Source: Pseudomonadota bacterium
GTDB lineage: Bacteria; Pseudomonadota; Gammaproteobacteria; Halothiobacillales; Halothiobacillaceae
Assembly (NCBI GenBank): GCA_021795795.1
Contig: JAJYPA010000018.1
Coordinates: forward strand, 1-43,230
DNA length: 43,230 nt
Reading direction: 5' to 3'
The notes beneath the pieces are model-generated. The model saw only the letters and a program-made list of their open reading frames with translations, had not been told where the DNA came from and made no database searches. Shown here in pieces: positions 27,580 to 36,153 of the stretch. Positions within the stretch are counted from its first letter, which is position 1. Each line of letters opens with the position of its first letter. The translations under genes and the position numbers were made by a program.

Positions 27580-28410
27580 TTAGTTCTTCGTCATGATGAC
27601 CCGGCTCACCGGGCCGCTGGCATCATGAGACAACGCATACAGAGCGCGGGCCTTCTCCCAGGCCACGATTTCCTCCGGAGTCAACCCGGAAGCCTTGGCC
27701 GCCGACGCCAGCGCCTGGGCCTGCACACCGGCCTGCAGCGATGCCAGTTTGCGCTTCTGGATCTGGACCACCTCTGCTGCCTTGATCGTCTCCAGTTCCG
27801 CCTGGAAACCCGCCTTGGCGTTCACCTGCTTCTGGATGCTCAAAGGCAGGTCGAAAGTCGGTACCGTCACCGAGTCGATGATGTACGGGTCAATCTTTGG
27901 ATAGAGCTTATGCAGCCGCTCGTTCAGCACTTTCTTGATAGTCTGCGCGTAGGTGTCCAGGTGCGCGGCGATTTGCTGCGGCGTACTGGTCTCCGTGGCA
28001 ATCTGCACGGCATAAGGGATGGCCGAATATTCCAGCATACGCAACCCGATGGTATTATAATCGGTGTGTGGTTCCTGCTGAATTTGCTTGGTCGCCCGAT
28101 AGAACAGCGGTACCCGGTTTGGAATCAAGGAATACTGGACTACCACAGTAACTGCTTTCATTTGGACACCGTGCATGTCCCTGGGGTGCATATTCTGGAC
28201 TTCGGCCATGGTCTGGGTAGTGTCCACAGGAATCAATCCGTGAATCAATGTGACGTGGAAACCTGGGTGGGCCACCGACTTATTGATGTACCCCGTGAAG
28301 CGGTTGTGCCAGATACCTACGGAGCCGGTCGGCACAGATTGAGAACAGCCGGCGGCGGCGAGGATGACGGCGGGCAGGAACAGCAAGCGAGTTTTCTTCA
28401 TAGCACTCAT
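27580..28410 (-). CDS. SPFH/prohibitin-like lipoprotein
   Basis: A 276-residue protein starting at the ATG after GGAGG (spacing eight). Residues 1-22 are a lipoprotein signal with lipobox LAAAGC, so the mature protein is lipid-anchored. From about residue 27 to 210 the order GSVGIWHNRFTGYI, FHVTLIHGLIPVDTTQ, VQMKAVTVVVQYSLIP and IIDSVTVPTFDLP matches the SPFH (prohibitin) domain. The tail is a helical Ala/Gln/Lys-rich coiled coil. Prohibitin-like proteins build ring scaffolds. An SPFH domain behind a lipoprotein signal is unusual, and this is the second SPFH protein of the window. Confidence 0.82.
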   Translation of the reverse strand: MSAMKKTRLLFLPAVILAAAGCSQSVPTGSVGIWHNRFTGYINKSVAHPGFHVTLIHGLIPVDTTQTMAEVQNMHPRDMHGVQMKAVTVVVQYSLIPNRVPLFYRATKQIQQEPHTDYNTIGLRMLEYSAIPYAVQIATETSTPQQIAAHLDTYAQTIKKVLNERLHKLYPKIDPYIIDSVTVPTFDLPLSIQKQVNAKAGFQAELETIKAAEVVQIQKRKLASLQAGVQAQALASAAKASGLTPEEIVAWEKARALYALSHDASGPVSRVIMTKN

Positions 28411-28411
28411 T

Positions 28412-28981
28412 TCAAATACCTCCAAGTTCTTTTTCCGGGTAATCTGCATACAGCGCATCGAGTTGCAAACGACACGCATCCAGGTACTCCTGCATCTCCT
28501 GAGTCTTTTTTTGATAGCTATCCAGCACTTCCTGCGCGCTTTTCATGCGGAGCTTGGCTTCTCTTTTCGCCCGGAAAATGACTTCAGATTTATTGAGAGA
28601 GAAGGTATTTTCGTACATAAGACAGCCATCATGCGTCACATTCGGCCATCCGAAAACCTCGCACTGCTTTTCCAGGATTTCGGCACCTTCCCAGGTGTAC
28701 ACCGTGATGCCGTCGCCGGCGAAGGTGTCTGGAGATAGCACCAGGCGCTTCAAGACATCCAGGTCAGCATCCATTTCTCGCATGTACCTTTCCAGGTGCT
28801 CGTTCCCGCTTTCGTAACGCTTCAGTATCGAACCATCCATGCCAATGGCTATCAGGTCACGAATATACGAAGATCCAATACAGATGGCGTCCACTCCCCC
28901 GCCGTCGCGTCCGTTATCCGTTTTGGATACCTGAACGATATGGGTGATCCGGTAATGATCTTTTACGTTTTTCCAGCCCAT
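28412..28981 (-). CDS. Soluble protein with C-terminal coiled coil, unknown
   Basis: A 189-residue protein; of two adjacent ATGs I take the second, six bases after GGAGG. The N-terminal half is of alpha/beta type (YRITHIVQVSKTDNGRDGGG); the C-terminal third is a long charged helix (AKREAKLRMKSAQEVLDSY). Its end carries the ribosome site of the SPFH lipoprotein gene, and its start overlaps the stop of the 676-residue gene, so the three genes form one transcription unit. Confidence 0.7.
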   Translation of the reverse strand: MGWKNVKDHYRITHIVQVSKTDNGRDGGGVDAICIGSSYIRDLIAIGMDGSILKRYESGNEHLERYMREMDADLDVLKRLVLSPDTFAGDGITVYTWEGAEILEKQCEVFGWPNVTHDGCLMYENTFSLNKSEVIFRAKREAKLRMKSAQEVLDSYQKKTQEMQEYLDACRLQLDALYADYPEKELGGI

Positions 28982-31011
28982 CATGCACCTCCGTTTTCCT
29001 GGCACCACTTTTCTGCTTCCAGGAGCAACGGTGCCCACTGCAGATATTCCCCTCTGGTCCTGGGATCGGTGAAGAAAATTTTGTAATCCCCTTTCCGATA
29101 GGCGGACACGTTCAGCAACTCATCCACTGGTACCGTGAATTTCACGGGAATCAATGAGCGGTCATCGTTGTAATAATTGTAGGCACGCTGGCGATTCCAG
29201 ACGAAAGTCGCTTTGGTGGCCGCCCCCTTTTTGAACGTAACCTGTTTGGCCTGCGACACCACGCCGGGGCCGGGATTTCCATAGGGCCGATGGTACTTGG
29301 GCCGCCACTCGCTTTTGTTCCTCCAGTCGGCGTCCATCCGGCGCGTCTCCTTTTCGCCTTCCGCCAGCGCCCAAGCCGTATCCTGGCCAACAAAAAAAGA
29401 ATCTGTGGTGATCAGCGCGTTCAGCTTGTGTCGGTAGGCCTCGAAATCCGGCTTCTCCCCGTGGGTCAGCACTCCGGATCCATCGCGCACCAGTACGATC
29501 ATCTGCTGAAAACCTTCCTGAGTGGCCAGGTTGACGATGGGATGCGGGTGCAAAGCCGTGGAGCGATCCAGCAACCCTTGGATGATCAGCGCAATGCGAT
29601 TGAATTCCTTTTGCTGGGCGTCGATCTTCCGCATGGCGTCGTCATAATGGATCGACTCCGGCGTCAACGGCTCGTATCTGCCCAGGTCGGAGTGCCGTCT
29701 TGACTTCCAATCGCCATAAGGGTTTGCATCAACCCATAGCCACTCTACACGTTTCTGGCTTTCGCCCTGAGTTTTCTCCAGGTTGGCTGCAGCCCACTTC
29801 TCTATGGGGTTTTCGGTTTCCCAGGCCTTCTTCTTTGCGGCAATCTCAGCGTTTTCCGCCACCATCGACTCATAAGCGCGCACCGTAATGAAATTCTCCA
29901 CCCGGTCCGAATAAGAGCACCGGAACATGAGCGGCTCGCCGCCCATGAAATCACCGGACTCCGGGAAAATGTGCTCCGGGAAGTCCACTTCCGTGTTGAT
30001 TCTGTATAGATTTTCGCCATTACGGACAAAAAGAAAAGTAAGCTTGTCCGACCGCTCCAACTCGATATTGATGCCCAACTGACGCAGGCTGCCTTCCCAA
30101 TCCCGCTCTTTGACCAGGCGGCGGACGCGCATGGCGACCATGCACCGGGGAAGGGGCAGAATGCGGTCCCGGTTTTCCGGTTTCGCCAGCCAGTCGTCAA
30201 AGGCCTCGATACCCTTGATGTCGATGCCGCCTGCGTTGTAATCCAGTAGACATTCTTCGTCCATGTAGCGGCGAAGCTGGAAGATATGCAGCTTGTCGTG
30301 ATAGGCGGCGGGCTGGCCCTCTGCGATCTGCACCGCCTGTTCGGTGAGACCCGCATAGAGACCCACCTGGAAAACCCGCTCTTTCAACGGCTCCATGACG
30401 GATTCCAGGTTGGTCATTTGCGTGCGCAACGGAATCATGGGCATCTGCATCCAGTCGGCCATGCGTTCCTGCACCGTCTTCATACGCTTGAACAGCGCGG
30501 GCAGGTTGTCTTCCTGGGCAGACTTCAGATCCAGTGCATACTTCAATATGTCATCTTCGGCGGACAATACCGCCAATGCCGTACCGGACGCATCGGCGGC
30601 CTCCGCTTCGCCAATCATGGTATTTTGAGGCCTGACACCCAAGCGACGGGTGATATCCTGCACCTGATGCATGATCTGGTCGGATTCACTCTGATAGAGC
30701 GCGACCCTGTCCGTGACAAGCTCCTGCCAGTTTTGTGCAGGGACCAGTTTATGGAGATCGTTTCGGTGTTGCCGCCAGGAGTATCGGCCGCCATGCCCTT
30801 CCACATCCAGCGAAAGACCTTCCAGACCAACGTAGTTACTGCCGATCTCCGTGACGCAGGCCAAAATACGACCACTCTTTTCCATTGGGCAAACAAACCA
30901 GTCACCCAAACGGATGCTTTCCGATTCTTCCCTATGGACCGTGCTGAAGCGACCAGCGGCACAGGCGGTCCCGGCCTCACTCGTTGCAGTCTTGTCTACC
31001 ATATCCATCAT
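28981..31011 (-). CDS. Large soluble protein of 676 residues, unknown
   Basis: It starts at ATG-ATG after GAAGGGA. No signal peptide or membrane helix. A first globular part (to about residue 90) contains GDWFVCPMEKSGRILACV. Residues 100-230 are helical and partly coiled coil. The rest is mixed, with many Trp, Tyr and Arg residues (RYNDDRSLIPVKF-like segments) and no nucleotide-binding or nuclease motif that I can find. Genes of this size in ICE cores are often structural or DNA-transfer accessories, but nothing here proves that. The start overlaps the stop of the deoxyribosyltransferase gene. Confidence 0.8.
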   Translation of the reverse strand: MMDMVDKTATSEAGTACAAGRFSTVHREESESIRLGDWFVCPMEKSGRILACVTEIGSNYVGLEGLSLDVEGHGGRYSWRQHRNDLHKLVPAQNWQELVTDRVALYQSESDQIMHQVQDITRRLGVRPQNTMIGEAEAADASGTALAVLSAEDDILKYALDLKSAQEDNLPALFKRMKTVQERMADWMQMPMIPLRTQMTNLESVMEPLKERVFQVGLYAGLTEQAVQIAEGQPAAYHDKLHIFQLRRYMDEECLLDYNAGGIDIKGIEAFDDWLAKPENRDRILPLPRCMVAMRVRRLVKERDWEGSLRQLGINIELERSDKLTFLFVRNGENLYRINTEVDFPEHIFPESGDFMGGEPLMFRCSYSDRVENFITVRAYESMVAENAEIAAKKKAWETENPIEKWAAANLEKTQGESQKRVEWLWVDANPYGDWKSRRHSDLGRYEPLTPESIHYDDAMRKIDAQQKEFNRIALIIQGLLDRSTALHPHPIVNLATQEGFQQMIVLVRDGSGVLTHGEKPDFEAYRHKLNALITTDSFFVGQDTAWALAEGEKETRRMDADWRNKSEWRPKYHRPYGNPGPGVVSQAKQVTFKKGAATKATFVWNRQRAYNYYNDDRSLIPVKFTVPVDELLNVSAYRKGDYKIFFTDPRTRGEYLQWAPLLLEAEKWCQENGGA

Positions 31012-31535
31012 TGTCCCTTCCTCAGCATGCTCGCCATCATGACGACCGCTTTCAGCGGGTCACCCACGATATCCGTGCAAATGCCGTGCAACATCACGTT
31101 ATGCGTCAATCCAAATTGCTCAATCCAGCCGCCGTCTTCGGCAAGCACCCTGCCATCGGCGTCGGCATCCTCTGGCACAGGCAGCGCGGGTCCGTTGAAA
31201 TACCCGATGACGGGTTTTCCCCAGGCATACGCCAGGGCGCATTCCGTCACCGTCCCACTGTCCGGTTCGGATCCGCGAAAGGGAGTGAGGTTGGCGATAA
31301 CCCCATCGGCCTTTCGTACCGACCCCAGGCAGGACCGAAACACCTCACTGGCCATTTCCGCATCGGACGGTTCGGTGACGCCAAGTCCGGTCAACACGGT
31401 GGCCGGCACCGGCAGAACAGCCTCCAGTCCGTGCTCGGCGCATAACGCGATGGCCTTGGCGGCGCGTTCCGGACAGTCCGGCAGGAACAGATCCGGGCCA
31501 GCGATGTATACGCGGGGTATTACACGTTGTGGCAT
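31008..31535 (-). CDS. Nucleoside 2-deoxyribosyltransferase-like protein
   Basis: A 175-residue protein with AAGGAG six bases before the ATG. YIAGPDLF at residues 10-17, NLTPFRGSEPDSGT at 82-95 with the probable catalytic Glu at 98, and HNVMLHG near the end are the signature of the family. The enzymes swap or hydrolyse the base on 2-deoxynucleosides or, in relatives, on nucleoside monophosphates. On a mobile element it might salvage nucleotides or clean modified ones. It overlaps the 676-residue gene by four bases, so the two are coupled. Confidence 0.85.
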   Translation of the reverse strand: MPQRVIPRVYIAGPDLFLPDCPERAAKAIALCAEHGLEAVLPVPATVLTGLGVTEPSDAEMASEVFRSCLGSVRKADGVIANLTPFRGSEPDSGTVTECALAYAWGKPVIGYFNGPALPVPEDADADGRVLAEDGGWIEQFGLTHNVMLHGICTDIVGDPLKAVVMMASMLRKGQ

Positions 31536-31563
31536 GAAATCTCCTTATTATTTTCCATTTAAT

Positions 31564-31713
31564 TTAATCAGTATTGTAGTATGCGCCCAATGCAAGCAGG
31601 TCCAAAAAGCCAAAGAATATACCGCCGCCAATGCTTTTTACTGTGGCTAAATACAATGTGCATACCGAAAACAATACAATCAGGAAAAGTGCGCCCTTAG
31701 CTTTAGTGCTCAT
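31564..31713 (-). CDS. Very small membrane protein
   Basis: A 49-residue protein with AAAGGA seven bases before the ATG. MSTKAKGALFLIVLFSV starts a membrane helix, and a second hydrophobic part follows (GGGIFFGFLDLLALGAYY). It resembles the start of the gene next to it (KAKxALFL), so the two may be tandem paralogues. It lies just upstream of the deoxyribosyltransferase gene. Function unknown. Confidence 0.55.
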   Translation of the reverse strand: MSTKAKGALFLIVLFSVCTLYLATVKSIGGGIFFGFLDLLALGAYYNTD

Positions 31714-31715
31714 TC

Positions 31716-31907
31716 TTAATCCTTTGTGTTATTTTTGTCATAGTCAAGGTATGCCCAGTCATATTTCACATGCAGAAGTGCAAAAAAGATGCTAGGCACA
31801 CAGAAAGTTAGCAACAGATGCGGGCTTTGAAACACTGCAGCGAAAAAGGCGCACATCAAAAAGAAAACAGATAAGAACAACGCGGTCTTGGCTTTAAGGT
31901 ATAACAT
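31716..31907 (-). CDS. Small two-helix membrane protein
   Basis: A 63-residue protein, YLKAKTALFLSVFFLMCAFF followed by a second hydrophobic segment and a charged tail (DYDKNNTKD). The ribosome site is poor. It ends two bases before the start of the similar 49-residue gene. Confidence 0.5.
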   Translation of the reverse strand: MLYLKAKTALFLSVFFLMCAFFAAVFQSPHLLLTFCVPSIFFALLHVKYDWAYLDYDKNNTKD

Positions 31908-31962
31908 TAAGCACCACGCTGCCCAGACGGATAGTCATCCCGCCCTCTTTTTGTCGCGCCCA

Positions 31963-32334
31963 TTAGTCGCATCCCTTGCTAAATTCGTTCGGATAAAACC
32001 GCGATCCGCCGCCCCAGATATCTCCCGACAAATAGCAAGCTAGCCTCTTCCGCTCACCATCCATGCCGTGAAGGGCTAAAAAAGGACAGTTCCGACCGTC
32101 TTCAAACTGGCAGGTCCGCCCCTCCGGGATCATATGCTTCACCCGTTCCAAGCGAACCGGAGCAAATCCCTTCTCAAAGCTGACCGTCACCTTCCCGTGG
32201 ATGTCATCTTCATAGGTTTCCTGGTGTGGGCCATCGTGGCCCATGGGCAACCGGCACCGCAGGGTGGCACTGTTATCGCCGTGGTCGTCACCTATGGACA
32301 TGCAGCGGTTGCAAGTTCTTTTTTCTTCAGCCAT
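31963..32334 (-). CDS. Cys/His-rich protein, unknown
   Basis: A 123-residue protein starting at MAEEKRTCNRC, with GGATTAAGG upstream; an upstream in-frame extension runs into the neighbouring gene and is rejected. It has CNRC, RCRLPMGHDGPHQE, CQFEDGRNC and two later cysteines, so one or two zinc sites are likely. The LPMGHDGPHQ segment recalls small proteins that bind metal through Cys and His. It is the last gene of the leftward group that begins at 34728. Confidence 0.6.
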   Translation of the reverse strand: MAEEKRTCNRCMSIGDDHGDNSATLRCRLPMGHDGPHQETYEDDIHGKVTVSFEKGFAPVRLERVKHMIPEGRTCQFEDGRNCPFLALHGMDGERKRLACYLSGDIWGGGSRFYPNEFSKGCD

Positions 32335-32338
32335 CGCC

Positions 32339-32593
32339 TTAATCCCCAAAAACAAAATCCCCGATACGGCTCCAAACGTCCTTCTTCGGACGCCTACCGC
32401 GATGCCCGCAGGCTGGTCGGCGTTGACTCGCCTTGAGGGCCACCAAGGCAAGATCAAGAGCGAGCAATGTCAGGCGTTTACGCTCTTCTGCCCTTTCTGC
32501 TGCCTCAGCCTTTCGCTTGTCCGCCACTCCTCGCTCACGATCGTGAATACGCTGCAGAAAAAGCGGCTGCGGTTTTCCGATTGCCCTGTTCAC
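32339..32593 (-). CDS. Small basic helical protein, unknown
   Basis: An 84-residue frame that starts at GTG inside the stop codon of the gene before it (GTGA) and ends five bases before the next start. It has a charged helix (DKRKAEAAERAEERKRL), an Ala/Leu helix and a basic end. Only the exact fit between neighbours and the coupled start support it. Confidence 0.5.
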   Translation of the reverse strand: MNRAIGKPQPLFLQRIHDRERGVADKRKAEAAERAEERKRLTLLALDLALVALKASQRRPACGHRGRRPKKDVWSRIGDFVFGD

Positions 32594-33201
32594 TTTTTAG
32601 CCGCCGCGATAATCTCTTTCATCAGACGATACGTCTCCGTGGCTACCCCCTTGCCTTCCCGCCAATCCGGCGCCTCCCGGTCCATGGTGGAGCACAGGCA
32701 TTCCCAATTCTCCACCAGGCCAGCCCAGACCGGCCCGGCCATGGTTCCCATGACCTGAGCGAACCGTTCGTTTACGCTGGGCACCTGCTCCAGGAGCTTG
32801 CGGCAACGGCCCAAGTCCGAAGGATCCAGCGGATAGGCGATATCTTTTATGGATGCCTTCGCGTCAGGGAACAACAGATGCGCGTTGATTCGCCAAAAGA
32901 TGGCCTGGGAAGACCGGCCCTGCTCGCCTATGGCCAACCATTGAATGGATTCTTCGTCCAGTTCCGATGCCGTCTGGCCGTTTCTCACGCGGTCGATGGC
33001 GGACTCCCGATATTGGTCTTTTGCCCGCTGAACATCGGCAGGCTTTCCCCAGGCAAAATTCGCTTCGGCCATCCTTGCCAAATCTGTATCCATGACCACG
33101 GCCTTGCTGTGCCCGCGAGTCAGCCTGGCAAGCGCATCGATCGGCAATGCCCCAAACACGAACGTGCAGCCTTTTTCTTCCTTGATGGTGTACTCGATCA
33201 T
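32590..33201 (-). CDS. Soluble protein of 203 residues, unknown
   Basis: It starts at the ATG seven bases after GGGAGG; a TTG two codons earlier is unlikely. Segments: EEKGCTFVFGALPIDALARL at the start, RESAIDRVRNGQTASELDEE in the middle, and a helical C-terminus. It overlaps the gene before it by four bases and the one after it by four. No family is recognised. Confidence 0.7.
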   Translation of the reverse strand: MIEYTIKEEKGCTFVFGALPIDALARLTRGHSKAVVMDTDLARMAEANFAWGKPADVQRAKDQYRESAIDRVRNGQTASELDEESIQWLAIGEQGRSSQAIFWRINAHLLFPDAKASIKDIAYPLDPSDLGRCRKLLEQVPSVNERFAQVMGTMAGPVWAGLVENWECLCSTMDREAPDWREGKGVATETYRLMKEIIAAAKK

Positions 33202-33527
33202 AAACAAGCCTCCCGAAGCGTTCTTGTTTTTGATTGCAAATCGTCAAAAACAGCCTCCGGAATCAAAAATGCCCGCCCATCCCGCTCCAACGTTTCCTGG
33301 CTAACCAAGTCGCCAAACCGTTTAGTCAGGCAGTCCAGGTGCCCGTAAGTACCGCCGCTGCCATGATCGAGAATATGCTGGCCATTATCACGAACCCATA
33401 CATGACGTTTCGCGGCCACAAAATGCTCAGAGCACTCTTTCCCGCACATCTCGCAATCCCCGTAGTAATCTGACCCGCGACGGGTGTTGCGCACCGTGTG
33501 TACCGTGACGCCTGTTGGTGTACCCAT
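33198..33527 (-). CDS. Zinc-finger-like protein of 109 residues
   Basis: CEMCGKECSEHFVA at residues 25-38 and a later HLDC are spaced like a small zinc-binding domain. The first 20 residues are Thr/Arg-rich and the C-terminus is helical. It starts right after the phosphatase stop with GGGAGA upstream and overlaps the following gene by four bases. It could bind nucleic acid; no family name can be given. Confidence 0.65.
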   Translation of the reverse strand: MGTPTGVTVHTVRNTRRGSDYYGDCEMCGKECSEHFVAAKRHVWVRDNGQHILDHGSGGTYGHLDCLTKRFGDLVSQETLERDGRAFLIPEAVFDDLQSKTRTLREACL

Positions 33528-34427
33528 TTAACAGATCTCCCCGATGTTATTCGCGCCGTTCAACAGCCATCCATGATTTCCCGTGTGACACCACAACGTC
33601 AGCCCATAACGCGGATCACCGCCTTTACCGTCCTTGGCGGCCTTAAATGCCCCGCCATCAAGGAACACATGACTCTCAATACGCAATGGCGCATTCTGCC
33701 CTTGGCCGAATGCCGGCCGCATTATCGTGTGGCCTACATAAGTGGTGGACAAAGAAGCGCATCGCTCTTGCGGGAGTGGCTGATTGTCTCGTACACACTG
33801 CTGTATTTTCTGGATTAAACTCCGCCCCCACAGCACATGATCCCGCCAGTCACCTTCGCCATCGAAGCCTGGGATGAAGTGATCCAGATCCCAGGTCAAG
33901 TTCCCTTCATCGTCCAGGTCGCCGTTGGAAAACCACCGGCCATCCGGCATGCGTAACTCGGCATGCGCGACATGAAACCGGTCGCTGGCGCAGGCGTCCT
34001 TGCCAATCACCCGCACCAGCGGCATGGCTTCCAGTAATGGAAGAAACTCATCGGCACGGGGAAAGCGGCTGGCCCACTTCAATCCTCCATTGAGGACAAA
34101 GGCATTCTCGTAAACCGCTGACCGCCCATCGCCATGCTCACCAATGATCCATGCCATCAACATCGCATCGTGATTCCCCAGAACGGGGAAGAACCACGGC
34201 TCGTGCAGCAGATCGAGGCAACCTTCCGAATCCGAACCGCGATCCACCAGGTCGCCGACGGAAAACAGGCGGTCCTTGGCAGCGTCGAACCCAATATGCT
34301 CCAGCAGTGCGTCCAACATGGAGCGGCAACCATGGAGGTCGCCCACGATGAAATCGTGGCCCTGGGTGTTTGGAGAGTGGTAAACGACTGTGGGCTGGTT
34401 TTGCAGGAACATGGCTTTATTCAACAT
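33528..34427 (-). CDS. PPP-family metallophosphoesterase (Ser/Thr phosphatase-like)
   Basis: A 299-residue protein. GDLHG at residues 29-33, GDLVDRG at 58-64 and GNHD at 84-87 are the metal-binding motifs of the PPP family; later VGHT and a terminal His-containing LWCHTG complete the set. Such enzymes remove phosphate from proteins or cleave dinucleoside polyphosphates (ApaH type). The size and GNHD context fit both; the substrate is open. It starts 11 bases inside its upstream neighbour with AGAGGG before the ATG. Confidence 0.88.
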   Translation of the reverse strand: MLNKAMFLQNQPTVVYHSPNTQGHDFIVGDLHGCRSMLDALLEHIGFDAAKDRLFSVGDLVDRGSDSEGCLDLLHEPWFFPVLGNHDAMLMAWIIGEHGDGRSAVYENAFVLNGGLKWASRFPRADEFLPLLEAMPLVRVIGKDACASDRFHVAHAELRMPDGRWFSNGDLDDEGNLTWDLDHFIPGFDGEGDWRDHVLWGRSLIQKIQQCVRDNQPLPQERCASLSTTYVGHTIMRPAFGQGQNAPLRIESHVFLDGGAFKAAKDGKGGDPRYGLTLWCHTGNHGWLLNGANNIGEIC

Positions 34428-34728
34428 CGAAGCACCCTCTTTCCCAGTAAGCTACCGGCAGAAACTCGATAGAGAATGTGCCATACGGCGCGGGATACGG
34501 ATCCTCACGCAAGGCCAACGACGCCCGCATAGCGTGGCATTGTGGAGCCAGCGACTTAAAGCCTTGTCCACGATACCCAAGGACGTGCTTCACTCCGTTC
34601 TCGACAACGATGATCCACCAGCGGTCGGTCATGACCACTTGCCCATTTCTGGGTGTGGTGACTTCTGATACAGGGATTAGCGTGAAATTTTCTTTTCTCG
34701 GAATGGGCATCACCGTAAAACCCTTCAT
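34417..34728 (-). CDS. Small protein at the head of the phosphatase operon
   Basis: A 103-residue protein, mostly beta-type (NFTLIPVSEVTTPRNGQVV; WWIIVVENGVKHVLGY). The ribosome site is weak. It is the first gene after the box at 34749-34760, 20 bases away, and overlaps the phosphatase gene. No family is recognised. Confidence 0.65.
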   Translation of the reverse strand: MKGFTVMPIPRKENFTLIPVSEVTTPRNGQVVMTDRWWIIVVENGVKHVLGYRGQGFKSLAPQCHAMRASLALREDPYPAPYGTFSIEFLPVAYWERGCFDVE

Positions 34729-34748
34729 GGATGTGCTCTGTAATTTAT

Positions 34749-34760
34749 TTTAATATACTA
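34749..34760 (-). promoter_or_regulatory. TAGTATATTAAA box before the phosphatase operon
   Basis: An exact copy of the 12-mer seen at 25212 and 38409, placed 20 bases before the first start codon. The bases before it on the transcribed strand read GATAGTATATTA, as at the tRNA array promoter. Confidence 0.6.
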
Positions 34761-34787
34761 TCTTGATAACCGCAAGCCTTATCACGA

Positions 34788-34812
34788 AAAAGCCGCCCGA
34801 AGGCGGCGGTTT
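34788..34812 (-). terminator. Intrinsic terminator after htpX
   Basis: On the - strand GCCGCC, loop TTCG, GGCGGC, then TTTTTC. It ends the htpX operon 18 bases after the htpX stop. Confidence 0.88.
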
Positions 34813-34829
34813 CGGTCTCGAATTGCCGA

Positions 34830-35651
34830 TCACAGCGCTCTGATCGCCGCGATCCGTTTTTCCATGCTGGGATGTGTCGCGAACAAACCTCCCATGGGGC
34901 CATGGATGTAGGCCGTGGCCAGCGCATCCTTGCGCGGGTTCACCTCCACCGGCATCCTTTCCAGTCGCCGCAAGGCATTGATCATCGATTCCTTGCCCCA
35001 CAGCCTAGCGGAGAACGCATCCGCGCCATATTCCCGATGCCGCGAGTACGCGGTGATCGGAATGAGCGCCAGGAACGACAATCCAATCTCGAAAGCGATG
35101 GTGATTACAAGCTGCGACAGGGCGTTGTTGCCCAGGTACCGGCCGGCAAGGTTGCCCATCCATATCACATAGCTGTTCATCAACCCCATGAGCAACGTGG
35201 TGTTGAGCATGTCGCCATTGGCAATGTGGCCCATCTCATGGCCCAATACTGACCGCAGCGTGTTGACGTCCAGCAGGTTGAGCAGCCCGGTGCTGACCGC
35301 GATCATGGCACTGTGCCGGGTGGCGCCCGTGGCGAAAGCGTTAGGCCGGTCATCCGCATAGATCCAGATCTCCGGCATGGGCAACTGGGCTTTTTGCGCC
35401 GTCTCGGCGGCAAGCTGCCAAACCTGGCCGTTCACGCCAGCATCGCCCTGGTGAACCTGAGCCATGTGGAACATGCGCTTGACCAGCCACTTCGACAAAA
35501 ACAGGGAGAAAAATGCCCCGCCAAATCCAAAGAGCAACGCGAAGCCGACCAGGTGCATTCGCACATGGAAAATCGCCAGCGCGGCGGACAAGGTCACGAC
35601 AAACAACAGATTGACCGCGAACATCAGTGCAAGTGCTTTCAGAGAACGCAT
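34830..35651 (-). CDS. htpX: HtpX, membrane zinc metalloprotease
   Basis: A 273-residue M48-family protease. Two N-terminal membrane helices span about residues 5-27 and 34-55. The catalytic HEMGH is at 138-142 (His 138 and 142 bind zinc, Glu 139 is catalytic), followed by two more hydrophobic segments and the third ligand region EYGADAF. HtpX degrades damaged inner membrane proteins, with its active site in the cytoplasm. The length is near the usual 280-295. It is the last gene of the long leftward operon that starts at 38385 and is followed by a strong terminator. A housekeeping-like protease inside a mobile element is notable. Confidence 0.93.
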   Translation of the reverse strand: MRSLKALALMFAVNLLFVVTLSAALAIFHVRMHLVGFALLFGFGGAFFSLFLSKWLVKRMFHMAQVHQGDAGVNGQVWQLAAETAQKAQLPMPEIWIYADDRPNAFATGATRHSAMIAVSTGLLNLLDVNTLRSVLGHEMGHIANGDMLNTTLLMGLMNSYVIWMGNLAGRYLGNNALSQLVITIAFEIGLSFLALIPITAYSRHREYGADAFSARLWGKESMINALRRLERMPVEVNPRKDALATAYIHGPMGGLFATHPSMEKRIAAIRAL

Positions 35652-35678
35652 GTTTCACCTCCTCAGTAGAAACAAATT

Positions 35679-35918
35679 TTACGGCCTGATTTTTGAAATT
35701 TTAGCCCCTTTCGCGGCACTCGCAAATGGACCAGGTGGATGCGCCAGCGCGCATCCTGTAGACGGCCTTGCCGATTTGGTACCAGACGCTTGATCGTCGG
35801 CACGAATGCGTGCCGCGATGACGGCGGCGCCAGCGCTAATTTGGGTCACAGCCGCCTGATACCGCGCCACCGCTTGCCCCACCGGATGGGATACCACGAC
35901 AGGTTCAGGATGCAGCAT
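35679..35918 (-). CDS. Small Ala-rich protein, unknown
   Basis: A 79-residue frame that begins within the last codons of its upstream neighbour, with GGAAG before the ATG. It has an Ala/Ile-rich helix (QISAGAAVIAARIRADD) and a Pro/Ala/Lys-rich end. It fills the space between two genes exactly; this, and its length, are the only support. Confidence 0.4.
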   Translation of the reverse strand: MLHPEPVVVSHPVGQAVARYQAAVTQISAGAAVIAARIRADDQASGTKSARPSTGCALAHPPGPFASAAKGAKISKIRP

Positions 35919-36153
35919 CTTCCGGTTCCGGTGCCGATGATTTCCGCGTGGCCACCCATCCCAAAATCGCCCCGGCCCCGAACGTGGCGATACTCCAGCC
36001 CAGTGGAGCCAACACCGTCCTGCCGCTATCTTCTGCACGTAAGTTTGATACGTTCCGGCCATGCTGGTGGCAGTCTTGCAGGCGACGGCCATGCTGGTCG
36101 GATACTGGAGCTTTGGCCGTTGTCCGCTGTCCAATCATATAAGGGATACTCAT
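35905..36153 (-). CDS. Small membrane protein, unknown
   Basis: An 82-residue protein with AAGGAG eight bases before the ATG. The first 47 residues are polar; a membrane helix follows at about 48-67 (LAPLGWSIATFGAGAILGW), then a short acidic tail. It overlaps the stop of the upstream gene by four bases. No family is recognised. Confidence 0.65.
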   Translation of the reverse strand: MSIPYMIGQRTTAKAPVSDQHGRRLQDCHQHGRNVSNLRAEDSGRTVLAPLGWSIATFGAGAILGWVATRKSSAPEPEDAAS

